Part shown: piece after piece, positions 17,605 to 26,212 of the stretch
How positions within the stretch are numbered: position 1 is the stretch's first letter
Layout: every line of letters begins with the position of its first letter
NCBI RefSeq assembly: GCF_009746715.1
Contig: NZ_VRKW01000001.1
Span: 434,001 to 498,000, forward strand
Length of the DNA stretch: 64,000 nt
Source of the DNA: Ketobacter sp. MCCC 1A13808
GTDB taxonomy: Bacteria > Pseudomonadota > Gammaproteobacteria > Pseudomonadales > Ketobacteraceae
Direction: 5' to 3'
The notes under the pieces: generated by a model
What the model was told of the DNA's origin: nothing
Database searches by the model: none
What the model saw: only the letters and a program-made list of their open reading frames with translations
Made by a program: the position numbers and the translations under genes

Positions 17605-19422
17605 CTAAGCTCGTTCAATCATCGAATCTTCAAACGTTTTTTCAAAGTTGTCTTCTGCCGGTTTGCTGTGACTATCCCGCTTGACGGTTTCCGGCTTCAT
17701 GCCCCAGCTCACCGCTTTCTGGTCAGTGGATTTGCGGTAAGCCCGGGCAACCCGCAGCGGATTGATCCTGGATTCCAATGCTTCCAGGGTGGTGACGCCT
17801 TCACGGACCAACCGGATACCATCATGCCAAAGATCATCAAACTCATTCCGCCGGGCCTGATCACGCCGGATTTCATTGGACGGAACACCTTCTATGATCT
17901 GCAACTCAGCGTCCGGCTCGTTCATAAATAATTCGCACACTAAATGCCGACCGGTGTAGCCATAATTACAGTATTCACAACCTTCTTTATTAGACACCAC
18001 CGGCACTAAAATTCCGGGGGTTTTCAACTCGTTAACGTGTTTATATTTGGCCCAGAGTTCTTGTGACTGAGTGATCGGCACCATGGTTGAGCAATGCTTG
18101 CAAACCCGGTTTACTAAGCGCTGGGCAGTGACCGCCATCAGATTCTCTGCCAGCAACGCATTATCTAATCCCAGATTGCGCAGGCGGTTAATAGCACCGT
18201 GGGAATCGTTGGTGTGCAGCGTGGTCAGCACCAGATGACCGGTCATACTGGCGCGCAACGCCAGCTCTGCGGTTTCTGCGTCCCGGATTTCCCCCACCAT
18301 GATCACGTCCGGATCATGGCGCAGCAGCGAGCGCAGTGCTTTGGCAAACCCCATGTGCTTGGTGACCTCCAGGGAGGTAATACCGTCCAGCTGGTCTTCC
18401 ACTGGATCTTCGATACTGAAAATGGCTTTTTCAGGAAAGTTATCCCGTATATCCCGCAGGATTGCTTTGAGTGTGGTGGACTTTCCGCTGCCGGTGGGGC
18501 CGGTCACGATGAGCATGCCGTTGGCGCGGTGCCCCAGGCTCCGCAACTGCTCCACATGAGCTGTACTTAAGCCCAGACTTTCCAGTTTATTAATGCCACG
18601 CTGATTATTCAGCAAACGGATGGTGATCTTGGGCTGAATTTCGGAATAGATTTTTACCGGCGCCATCTCCAAGCGCATGCTCACCTGCTTATGCGCAGCC
18701 TGAAATACCAAATACCCGCTGGTGGGCTCCAGATAGTTATTCTGCTTGCCGACCCGCTCCATCAGGTTGTTTGCCACCAGCCGAAAACGCTCACGTTCAA
18801 TGGTCTGCAATCCCGGCACCCGGCACACCTGACAACGGCCATCCATTCGCAGTTTGATCACGCCACCGTGGGATTCCGGATTAATGTGAACATCACTGGC
18901 CTTTAAAGCCACAGCCTCATTCAGCAGCTCGTCTACAAAACCTTTAGCCCAGGCGCCGGATACTTCGCTGGTGCTCACGCCCTGATCCAAATTAGCCTGC
19001 ACAATCAGGTCAGAATCAAAATCCGACATGGCCAGAATACCCAGGCGCTCAAAACGCAACGGATCTTTGGGATCATTCTTGCGGCGCATCAACGGTTCAA
19101 TTTGACTGCGATCAAAGGGGTTGGACACATACAATACCCGATCCACGATCAACCACGGACAACGGTCGTCGCTGCTGCGCACCAGGCTGTCCCGATCGTG
19201 GATCACGCCATTGAATAAATCACGCTTAAATAAATCCGATAAACACTGGGCCAATTTAACATCATCAATGCCCGCTTCCCACAGCCGTGGCACGATGTCC
19301 CCGTGTTCCGTGGGCAACGGCAAATTACGCGCCGACTGCTCGGTGATGGCGTTGCGCCGAGTCAGGTGCGTAAGTAATTGTTCAAACTGCTGATGCAGCC
19401 TGCTTACCTGTTGTTCTGCCAT
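17605..19422 (-). CDS. Type IV pilus/type II secretion assembly ATPase (GspE/PilB/PilQ-like)
   Basis: This 605-residue hexameric ATPase has Walker A GPTGSGKS (308-315), the Asp box SIEDPVE (336-342), Walker B DPDVIMVGEIRD (370-381) and the His box GHLVLTTLHTND (395-406). Two CxxC pairs (C441/C444 and GCEYC further on) form the zinc finger typical of assembly rather than retraction ATPases. An N-terminal domain of about 160 residues precedes the catalytic part. It powers pilin polymerisation from the cytoplasm. Only one ATPase is encoded here; no PilT-like retraction ATPase is present. Confidence 0.93.
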   Translation of the reverse strand: MAEQQVSRLHQQFEQLLTHLTRRNAITEQSARNLPLPTEHGDIVPRLWEAGIDDVKLAQCLSDLFKRDLFNGVIHDRDSLVRSSDDRCPWLIVDRVLYVSNPFDRSQIEPLMRRKNDPKDPLRFERLGILAMSDFDSDLIVQANLDQGVSTSEVSGAWAKGFVDELLNEAVALKASDVHINPESHGGVIKLRMDGRCQVCRVPGLQTIERERFRLVANNLMERVGKQNNYLEPTSGYLVFQAAHKQVSMRLEMAPVKIYSEIQPKITIRLLNNQRGINKLESLGLSTAHVEQLRSLGHRANGMLIVTGPTGSGKSTTLKAILRDIRDNFPEKAIFSIEDPVEDQLDGITSLEVTKHMGFAKALRSLLRHDPDVIMVGEIRDAETAELALRASMTGHLVLTTLHTNDSHGAINRLRNLGLDNALLAENLMAVTAQRLVNRVCKHCSTMVPITQSQELWAKYKHVNELKTPGILVPVVSNKEGCEYCNYGYTGRHLVCELFMNEPDAELQIIEGVPSNEIRRDQARRNEFDDLWHDGIRLVREGVTTLEALESRINPLRVARAYRKSTDQKAVSWGMKPETVKRDSHSKPAEDNFEKTFEDSMIERA

Positions 19423-19426
19423 TTAT

Positions 19427-19918
19427 TTACCAGGCCACATCTATGTCGTATTTCATGCCGTTTTTCTGAAGTCGAACCCCATCGCGTATGCTCATTGACA
19501 CAATACGGTATCCACCAGGCAGGGTTTGCCCCACACGACCAAAAACCTTACCGCGATCTGTATTAAAGGCTGCCCGATCGGCTTCAATCTGCAGTAACAC
19601 CGGCAAGCCTTCGCTACTGCTGACCCGGGCCGAGCTAACGGAAGCGGGCTCCGCGGGGCTGGCGGGTTTGCGGGAAGAAGCGATAAACGAGCCCAGGTCA
19701 CTGGCATCACCGCCGTTCTCACGGATCTGGTTGGCGTACTTTGCTATTTCTGCCCGCTGTTTTAGCAATTCCGCCTGATGCTGCAAACGCTGAACTTCTT
19801 TTGCTCGCTCAGCCTCTTCCATCAGAATTTTGGAACCTTCCATATCGGCATGAACAGAGCCCACCGCTACCAGACCGATGCTGGCAGTCGCTGCCATTAC
19901 CCAACTACGTCGCTTCAT
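19427..19918 (-). CDS. PilP-like periplasmic pilus biogenesis protein
   Basis: This 163-residue protein has a signal peptide (MKRRSWVMAATASIGLVAVGSVHA), a coiled-coil segment (about residues 30-65), a polar linker and a C-terminal beta domain (VFGRVGQTLPGGYRIVSMSI). The layout resembles PilP of the R64 thin pilus and GspC/PilP-type linkers that connect the inner-membrane platform to the secretin. I use the ATG at 19918 with AGGTGA upstream; an in-frame GTG at 19927 abuts the previous stop. Assignment is from architecture and position. Confidence 0.65.
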   Translation of the reverse strand: MKRRSWVMAATASIGLVAVGSVHADMEGSKILMEEAERAKEVQRLQHQAELLKQRAEIAKYANQIRENGGDASDLGSFIASSRKPASPAEPASVSSARVSSSEGLPVLLQIEADRAAFNTDRGKVFGRVGQTLPGGYRIVSMSIRDGVRLQKNGMKYDIDVAW

Positions 19919-19927
19919 ATTTGTCAC

Positions 19928-20407
19928 CTACTCACTGCCGATAATGGAAAAGCCCAGTTGCGCTTTGCCATCTTTTATTTGAATTTGATAGAGAAACGCG
20001 GGAACCGTTTTCTGAATTTCCAATGCGGCGACCAGCACCGACCCCACTTTACCCGTGATCTCGCCGTTCCATGCGGCTAAGGGACCGTCGTACATACGGT
20101 TACCTTCACCATCGTTCTTTAACACCTTTAGTTCCACGCCGTAACGCGTGGCGATCGCAGGAATGTATTGCCATTGGTTTTTGACCGGTGGTAACACTTC
20201 CAGCTGGTTCAGGCGCTCGGCCATGGTGTTGAATTCCTGGATGTTTTCCTCGATCACTTCCACCTGATCGGTTTCCAGACCCCGCACCCGCTGCACCTGA
20301 TTGTCATACACTTTTTTGACTGACAGCACCGTAACCAGAACCAGCAATAACCAGTGCATCCAGGTCCAGTGAGCCCAGAACCCTTTCCGTAAAACACCGC
20401 CGTTCAT
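19928..20407 (-). CDS. PilO/GspM-like inner-membrane assembly protein
   Basis: This 159-residue bitopic protein has one transmembrane helix (HWLLLVLVTVLSVKKVY), a coiled coil (about residues 40-75) and a small periplasmic domain ending in KDGKAQLGFSIIG. This is the plan of PilO and GspM, which pair with PilN/GspL. The ATG at 20407 overlaps the TGA of the upstream gene as ATGA, so the two are translationally coupled. The open frame extends 25 codons upstream but inside the neighbour. Function is inferred from topology and context. Confidence 0.6.
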   Translation of the reverse strand: MNGGVLRKGFWAHWTWMHWLLLVLVTVLSVKKVYDNQVQRVRGLETDQVEVIEENIQEFNTMAERLNQLEVLPPVKNQWQYIPAIATRYGVELKVLKNDGEGNRMYDGPLAAWNGEITGKVGSVLVAALEIQKTVPAFLYQIQIKDGKAQLGFSIIGSE

Positions 20408-21294
20408 AAGGTGCTTCCTTCTGATGCCGATGTGAACCGCAGAGTCCAAACCCCGCTGGGCTCGTAGCTGGTTTGCAGCCATTTGAGCTTTTCCGCCGGG
20501 TCTTCATCCGGCGTTCTGGCAAAAAAAGTAAAATCAGGCTGGGCAAACGATTGGTTATTATCCGTAGACAAGTCCGGATACAGATTCCACAACACGGCCA
20601 AACGCTCCAATTCCGCCTTGTTGTTCGGCACTTCCGTTAACCGGGTGGTCCGAAGCTCATCAACGCCGGTCTGCAGGTCTTCCAGCATTTCCGTTTTACT
20701 TTGAATTTGTTGATGGGCTGCATCGTAAATGCGCGCCAGGGCCAGGTTGCTGCCAAACGCCACGCCCACCACGGTCACTAATGCAATGGCAAGGTAAGAC
20801 CAGCCCTTGCGCATCACCAGCTGGCGTTCAAAGCGTAATTCCGCTGCCAACTTGGCTTCTATTTCCGGTAACACAAGCTGGTCTGGCTCTGCTGAGATCT
20901 CCTGCGCTTCGTCCAGGGTAAAGCCCGCATCCGCAGCAAAGAACCCCGATTCATAAATACCGGAATAGGCCGCCCGCCCCAAATCGCAATGTATGTAATA
21001 GCCATCCTCGGCCGTGACCGGGACCACTTGCAAAGTGCGCTTGACGGACACCAATCCGCTTTCAATTAACACACTCCACAGACCAAATACCGGGTGTTCA
21101 GGAAAACGTTCACGGATGTCTTCTATGTCCGACTCGCGCACATGTATGGTCGGGCAGGTATTTGTAGCCACCACGGATTCCACATACTGGTGTTGCTCAC
21201 TGATGGGCACCGGGCCTACCAGGTCCGCCACCAATACCACTTCACGCCCCTGAATCGTGATCGGACGCTTCATATAATCCGCTAACGACCCCAC
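20404..21294 (-). CDS. GspL/PilN- or PilO(R64)-like inner-membrane assembly protein
   Basis: This 296-residue protein has a cytoplasmic N-terminal domain of about 160 residues, one transmembrane helix (about 165-187), a coiled coil and a periplasmic C-terminal domain. This bitopic plan is that of GspL, BfpC or the R64 PilO protein, which link the cytoplasmic ATPase to periplasmic components. The GTG at 21294 has GGGAG at eight bases; an ATG seven codons later is possible. It starts four bases after the secretin and overlaps the next gene by four. No family signature could be read directly. Confidence 0.55.
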   Translation of the reverse strand: MGSLADYMKRPITIQGREVVLVADLVGPVPISEQHQYVESVVATNTCPTIHVRESDIEDIRERFPEHPVFGLWSVLIESGLVSVKRTLQVVPVTAEDGYYIHCDLGRAAYSGIYESGFFAADAGFTLDEAQEISAEPDQLVLPEIEAKLAAELRFERQLVMRKGWSYLAIALVTVVGVAFGSNLALARIYDAAHQQIQSKTEMLEDLQTGVDELRTTRLTEVPNNKAELERLAVLWNLYPDLSTDNNQSFAQPDFTFFARTPDEDPAEKLKWLQTSYEPSGVWTLRFTSASEGSTL

Positions 21295-21297
21295 CGT

Positions 21298-22833
21298 TTA
21301 CACTCCCTCGACGATGGTGGGTGTCACTGTCAGAACTAACTCCCGTCGCGACAGTTCGTTGTCTTCCGATTTAAAGATGGGGTTCACGAATGATTGAGTC
21401 ATCTTATCTTTCCAGGGCAGATCCTGTAGATTCTTTTCAATAGATCGACGGATAAAGCCCCCCAGTTGAATCGGCTTACCGCTTTCTGTGATCACCTCAG
21501 TCGACAATTCGTTCAGGGCAATACTCGGCACCGAAAATTTCAAGCCTTCAAAGGTGTATTCTTCTTCCCCGGAAATGGAACTGATAACGGGCCATATTTC
21601 CAGCATGATGCGACCGTCATTCAAAATTCGCGGGGTGACCGCCAGGGTGACACCCACCCGCACCGAATTCAGTTTGGCGGTAGTCCGATCGTTGTTATTG
21701 TTGCCTTCCTCGGTTTCAATCTCACCGATAAACGTCAATTCTTCGCCGGTAGAAATATAAGCGTAACTGCCGTTGCGCACGGTTACGTTGGGTTGATTGA
21801 GCAACTCAACCTCGCCGTAGGTACTCAGGAACCGCAACATCATATCGGCTTTTATGCTGGAGCTTTCATAGTTAACGTTATTCTGGAAAATGCCGTTTGC
21901 ATTGTTCACTACATTGCGGCTTCCGCCATCGATGCTGCTGAAATCAAAATTAAACGGATTGCCATTCAGTGACCCGTTAACGGTGGCTAACTGCTGCCAA
22001 TCAATGCCGGCACCACGATCATCGTTAAGGGAGACTTCGTACGCCTGTACGTTAATATTGACCTGACGTTGACCGTTGATAATCAAATTACTGATGAACT
22101 GATCCAGAGCGTCCACCCGTTTTGCGTTGCCGCCGACATTAATCGTGCCCACAGAGCGCACGGCCTGCACATAGGATTTCATGGTCTCGGCCGAACCGGC
22201 GGTTTTTGCAGCGGATTTACTCACATTCAGAATATCTTTGGCGCCATCGACCAGGATACTCCATTCGTCATCGCTGTAATTGCTTTCAATTTTATTGTCG
22301 TTGCCGCCGCTGGTGGTGGTTTCACCCCCTTCTGAAACCGTCGTGTTTTGTGTATTAAAAGTAGAGCCCACTTTTAATTTAACCGAACGGTTAGACGCAA
22401 AAGCGGCAACGTTCCATTCACGTTGCACAAACGAGCGAACGGTCACGACGTTGTTTCGATATTCGATATCGTAACCGGTGACCGACTCCAGGTACTGCAG
22501 GTAATCTTTCATCAACATATCCTGCGCGAACACCAGAACTTCCTGATTTAGCTGAACGTTCGCGTCACCGGGAACAATATTCACGTCCACCAGGTGCTTT
22601 CGGATTGCATCAATCAGAGCGACTCGGCCGGAAAAACTTACCTTACGATTAAAGACCGCTTCTTCCGGAGTCACCTCGCGCAAATAGGTATCACTGCGCT
22701 CCACCACCAACTTAGTGGGCTTCGTTTGCAGCGGTTTGTACTTTTCATCGTCATCAAATGGGGTGACCGCACAGGAAGAAACCAATGCAGAACTTAACAA
22801 GATCGCGGTAAGCGAGTTCAACTGTATTTTCAT
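21298..22833 (-). CDS. Lipoprotein secretin of a type IVb-like pilus (PilN/TcpC/BfpB-like)
   Basis: This 511-residue protein has a lipoprotein signal peptide with a lipobox ending in SSC (Cys 21). An N0/N1-type domain follows (VRSFVQREWNV region), then a Ser/Thr/Gly/Asn-rich insert (about residues 180-200). The C-terminal secretin domain includes FLSTYGEVELLNQPNVTVRN, RVGVTLAVTPRIL and a conserved end ELVLTVTPTIV. Secretins form the outer-membrane gate. Being a lipoprotein is a hallmark of type IVb secretins (PilN of R64, BfpB, TcpC) and separates this system from type IVa PilQ and MSHA. Confidence 0.88.
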   Translation of the reverse strand: MKIQLNSLTAILLSSALVSSCAVTPFDDDEKYKPLQTKPTKLVVERSDTYLREVTPEEAVFNRKVSFSGRVALIDAIRKHLVDVNIVPGDANVQLNQEVLVFAQDMLMKDYLQYLESVTGYDIEYRNNVVTVRSFVQREWNVAAFASNRSVKLKVGSTFNTQNTTVSEGGETTTSGGNDNKIESNYSDDEWSILVDGAKDILNVSKSAAKTAGSAETMKSYVQAVRSVGTINVGGNAKRVDALDQFISNLIINGQRQVNINVQAYEVSLNDDRGAGIDWQQLATVNGSLNGNPFNFDFSSIDGGSRNVVNNANGIFQNNVNYESSSIKADMMLRFLSTYGEVELLNQPNVTVRNGSYAYISTGEELTFIGEIETEEGNNNNDRTTAKLNSVRVGVTLAVTPRILNDGRIMLEIWPVISSISGEEEYTFEGLKFSVPSIALNELSTEVITESGKPIQLGGFIRRSIEKNLQDLPWKDKMTQSFVNPIFKSEDNELSRRELVLTVTPTIVEGV

Positions 22834-22849
22834 TAGATTATCCCGGAGA

Positions 22850-23641
22850 CTAACGCTTGCTGATGACGAGCAATGGACTTTTCACGCCCTGCGCATCTTT
22901 TAAGTCGAAGAAGTATTGGTGACGTAACCCTACCGGACCCAACAGATCCCGCAGTGCCTGATCCCGGCTCTTGGTGGATACATACTGGAACCGGCGCTGC
23001 AACACGGCCTGATCCTTAACGTCCACCATCACGCGCCAATCACCCGGCATGATTGCTGTTGCAATTTCCTCAACCGTACCGGACGCGATTTCCACTGCAA
23101 CCCGATGGGTCTGGACTTCAACCGGACCCAGGTCCGTAGGCGCATCATTGACCACCGCATCCTGCCTGATCAGATTGGCTTGTTGTTGTGCATCGGCAAC
23201 GATCTGCTCGGCCACTTGCCGGGCCTCTTCCACTGCGTGCCGGGCTTTTTCCAACTCCTGGCGGATTTCCTTGGCGCTAAGAGCCGGGCTACCTTGTAGA
23301 GTGTCCGTATGGTCCCGATTGGAGGCAACCTGAGGAGCAGGCGTTTCCGGCTCCAGTGGCTCCGGCTGCGCCCGCCTGAATTCATACGCCTCCGCCTCTT
23401 CTTCGTATTCATATTCTGCTGCCGCTGCCTCATCATCGTATAATTCCGCGGCGTGCGACATGTCCCCGGGATCGGCATCCGCGGAATGGACGTTATCTTC
23501 TTCCGGCGGCACGGGTGGCGCCTCCTCTTCGTATTGAGCAGAATCCTGCGCATATACAGCCACGCTGGTGAAACTCAAGCTGCCCAGCCCCCCGGCTATC
23601 GCCCCGATCAGCGTTAATTTCAACGCAAAATGTCCCTTCAT
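22850..23641 (-). CDS. Periplasmic accessory protein with C-terminal TcpQ/PilL-like domain
   Basis: This 263-residue protein has a signal peptide (cleavage near VAVYAQD). A strongly acidic Glu/Tyr/Ala-rich region follows (about residues 35-95), then a helical segment (SAKEIRQELEKARHAVEEA) and a C-terminal domain (VAVEIASGTVEEIATAIMPG to VKSPLLVISKR). The C-terminal part resembles the domain found in TcpQ and PilL, which stabilises the secretin; this is pattern recognition only. It starts 17 bases upstream of the secretin, as TcpQ precedes TcpC. The ATG at 23641 is preferred over an in-frame TTG at 23662. Confidence 0.55.
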   Translation of the reverse strand: MKGHFALKLTLIGAIAGGLGSLSFTSVAVYAQDSAQYEEEAPPVPPEEDNVHSADADPGDMSHAAELYDDEAAAAEYEYEEEAEAYEFRRAQPEPLEPETPAPQVASNRDHTDTLQGSPALSAKEIRQELEKARHAVEEARQVAEQIVADAQQQANLIRQDAVVNDAPTDLGPVEVQTHRVAVEIASGTVEEIATAIMPGDWRVMVDVKDQAVLQRRFQYVSTKSRDQALRDLLGPVGLRHQYFFDLKDAQGVKSPLLVISKR

Positions 23642-23772
23642 TGCCTGTTTACTCCCGGCCAAAATTTTTAACTTTCAAGCAGCCCGCTCGCAGTCCGCTA
23701 GGATTACTTAAATAGACTTCACCCGCGCAAATATCGGGCAAATTTCTGCACAATTTATTGAGTATTTTTTAA

Positions 23773-24525
23773 CTATTTTGCCGCCAAAGAAGTGGCTTGT
23801 CCGTTAACGCGGATCTCCGGCACTTCACCCATTGCCAGATTCAACGCATTTTGACGATCCACCGCGTCGTCTTCATAGAGGTAGGCGCCAACGTATATGA
23901 AATAGCTGGATTTGGCTGGTTTGGAACCACGCCACTTGTCCTGTTCGTTCGCTTCTTCAAGGCGCACCCACATCTCATCCCAGGGCTGCGGCTCGGGGAA
24001 CACATAAACCAGTGAATAGTTGTAAACCGGCTGCCGGGACTGGGTGTAATTGGTTTGCTGAACAACCTGACCGTCGTAATCCCGCTGCAGGGAACCCGCT
24101 ACCGCCACCTGTTCGGAGGACTGCACTGTGGCATAGGTCGCTTCGGGGTGCTCATCAATACCGGCAAGCGCAGAATCGATCACCGCCAGCGCGTCATTGG
24201 CCTGTTTACGAACTTTCTCAAGGAACGTGTCGGCTACACTGACCTGGTTCTGTGGGGAATGGCGGTCACTGCTTTCAGCTTGGCCTGCTGCGGTGGCGCT
24301 GTCGACCGCCTCCGATTCCGAACGGCGCGAATCCAACTGAGCACGCAGTTGAGCGATCTCTGACTCCAACTCATAGAAACGCTTCCAATAAGGGTCCTGA
24401 TCTGCCAGTGACTTGGGCTCAAAGTACCCGGTCTGCGCATGAGACTCTTCTGCGGAATCCGAAAAGAGCGAACAGGCTGACAGTGAAACCGCTGCCCCCG
24501 TAACAACCAGAATCTGCTTCAACAT
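23773..24525 (-). CDS. Lipoprotein, first gene of the type IVb-like pilus operon
   Basis: This 250-residue protein has a lipoprotein signal peptide with lipobox LSAC (Cys 18), a predicted coiled coil (YELESEIAQLRAQLDSRR) and a polar linker. Its C-terminal domain contains YVFPEPQPWDEMWVRLEEAN and SSYFIYVGAYLYEDDAVDRQ; the last part is faintly SPOR-like. The ATG at 24525 has GAGG at eight bases. The function is unknown. As the first gene before the TcpQ-like protein and secretin, it is probably an outer-membrane or periplasmic part of the same machine. Confidence 0.7.
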   Translation of the reverse strand: MLKQILVVTGAAVSLSACSLFSDSAEESHAQTGYFEPKSLADQDPYWKRFYELESEIAQLRAQLDSRRSESEAVDSATAAGQAESSDRHSPQNQVSVADTFLEKVRKQANDALAVIDSALAGIDEHPEATYATVQSSEQVAVAGSLQRDYDGQVVQQTNYTQSRQPVYNYSLVYVFPEPQPWDEMWVRLEEANEQDKWRGSKPAKSSYFIYVGAYLYEDDAVDRQNALNLAMGEVPEIRVNGQATSLAAK

Positions 24526-24579
24526 GGGACTTACCTCAATCAATACATTAATCTCCTACATTCAAGACAGAGCGAGGTT

Positions 24580-24610
24580 AAAAAAAAGCGCATTTTATTG
24601 CGCTGTTTTT
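24580..24610. terminator. Hairpin with flanking A and T tracts in a divergent intergenic region
   Basis: An A run, the stem AGCGCA (24587-24592), loop TTTTAT, stem TGCGCT (24599-24604) and then GTTTTT make an intrinsic-terminator-like structure readable on both strands. It sits between the divergent starts at 24525 and 24647, where terminators are not expected. It may block antisense read-through or act as an attenuator. Confidence 0.45.
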
Positions 24611-24646
24611 GTCTATTAAGCAAAGAAAATTACTTGGGAATCCCTT

Positions 24647-26212
24647 ATGTCCAGTGAGTTGATTAGACGATCAGCGCTACCGGCGCTGCTGACTGCCGTT
24701 TTTGCCTTCGGTTGTATACTGGCCTTATCCTTTCAGCTGCGCAGCATTCAGCACAGTGCCAGTTACGATTCTTTACTGCAGCGGTTAAAAAGTGGCACCG
24801 ACAGCGTCATCGCAGAGACCCATAGCCTGCTTTCTGCGGACGGCAATCTGGCTCGTATTCAGGCGCAACACGATCAGAATATCGCGCAATTCCAGACACT
24901 GTTGCACGGCAACCTGAAGCAGGGCTTACCCGGTCTGGTGGAGGACTTCGAACCCGTTGGCGAACAATTGAATGGCGTATTTGAAGACTACTCCCAGCTG
25001 GCGTCGTCACTCATCCAGCAACGTGGCAACCTGGACCGTTTTCACCGCAACCGAGAGCAGACATTGCAAAATGCGCAACAATTGGCCGAGCGTGGCCGCG
25101 CCCTGCTGACCGGTTTAAAACAGATAAAAGCCAATGCCACGCACCTGCAGGCGGCTTACGACAGTGCCTTAATACTGGAAAACAACCGCACCGAAATCCT
25201 CGCTGCCTTGCTCGATCGACGCGACGTTCAACCATTGCCCCTGGGCCAACTGGAACAAAATCTGGATTCCATTTCCACTGATAAAGGCGCTCCGGCCTCT
25301 GTGGCCATTCGCCGCAGCGCCGCCAATCTGCTGAAAGAAATTGAGTCCTACAGCGGAATCGAGGAAACCTTGCAGCAGTATCATGCAGCAGGCAACGCCA
25401 TTAGCGATCTGCGAGGTCAACTGATCGACCTGAATACGTCCCTTAACAGCCAGTTTGATAGCGCACTCACCCAAATTTCGCCAGCACGCTGGAGTCTGTA
25501 CCTGGCGTTGCTGCTGGCATTAGCTGCCCTAACTTCGAGCGCCTACCTTGGGTTTAACTGGGCACCCGAAGCCATGGCCGCCGCCAGCAAACCGGCACAG
25601 GAGCCCGACGTCAATGTCAGTGACGACACCAGCTCCCCTCACTTTGCCAAACTGGTGACCGATAAAAACAAATTAATGAACGATATCCGCCCGCTGGGTG
25701 AAGGCATTCTTTATCTGAAGGCGGACGAACACCTGGAATCCACTTCGGATCTTGCCCGCTGCCTGAATCAAAGCCGCGAAGCACTGGCACATAAAATCGA
25801 AGGATTAAAAAATAAAGTTCGTCAGTTGGAACAGGAAGCGGCACGCAAAGAGGCGCAACCGGATCCCAAAGTTGAAATCACGATTGATACCGCTCCGGTG
25901 TCCAACCTGACCTACCGGGCGCTGGCAGAGCTGGAAGGCTTGCAGCGTAAAATCAAAGCGCTGAACCAGCCGGACAATGACGTGGTCAGGTACCTGGTTC
26001 AACGCTGTAACAACATCGAGGGTTATCTGGATGAAATCCGTGTGCGGGTGAAAAAAGGTTGGCAGGAACAGATTCAGGAAGCATTGGACACGATCAGCCA
26101 ACGACCGACGGTAACGGAATCAGCTCAGGTGGATACGCTGGTGGCAGAGTTGGTCAGGCACATGGATGAGTTTCAGACGCAAGCGCCCCAGACAACCCGC
26201 CGCAAGCGTTAG
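24647..26212 (+). CDS. Inner-membrane coiled-coil protein, receptor-like without output domain
   Basis: This 521-residue protein has an N-terminal transmembrane helix (about residues 12-30), a mostly helical periplasmic region of about 250 residues, and a second transmembrane helix (about 283-305, LYLALLLALAALTSSAYLGF). A cytoplasmic helical, coiled-coil part (EGLKNKVRQLEQEAARKEAQ) ends in a basic tail RRKR. The topology resembles chemoreceptors such as PilJ, but there is no MCP hairpin, HAMP signature, kinase or GGDEF. I do not recognise the family. It diverges from the pilus operon and its 3' end overlaps the sigma-54 activator gene by four bases. A role in pilus or T6SS function is possible but unproven. 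Confidence 0.75.
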   Translation: MSSELIRRSALPALLTAVFAFGCILALSFQLRSIQHSASYDSLLQRLKSGTDSVIAETHSLLSADGNLARIQAQHDQNIAQFQTLLHGNLKQGLPGLVEDFEPVGEQLNGVFEDYSQLASSLIQQRGNLDRFHRNREQTLQNAQQLAERGRALLTGLKQIKANATHLQAAYDSALILENNRTEILAALLDRRDVQPLPLGQLEQNLDSISTDKGAPASVAIRRSAANLLKEIESYSGIEETLQQYHAAGNAISDLRGQLIDLNTSLNSQFDSALTQISPARWSLYLALLLALAALTSSAYLGFNWAPEAMAAASKPAQEPDVNVSDDTSSPHFAKLVTDKNKLMNDIRPLGEGILYLKADEHLESTSDLARCLNQSREALAHKIEGLKNKVRQLEQEAARKEAQPDPKVEITIDTAPVSNLTYRALAELEGLQRKIKALNQPDNDVVRYLVQRCNNIEGYLDEIRVRVKKGWQEQIQEALDTISQRPTVTESAQVDTLVAELVRHMDEFQTQAPQTTRRKR

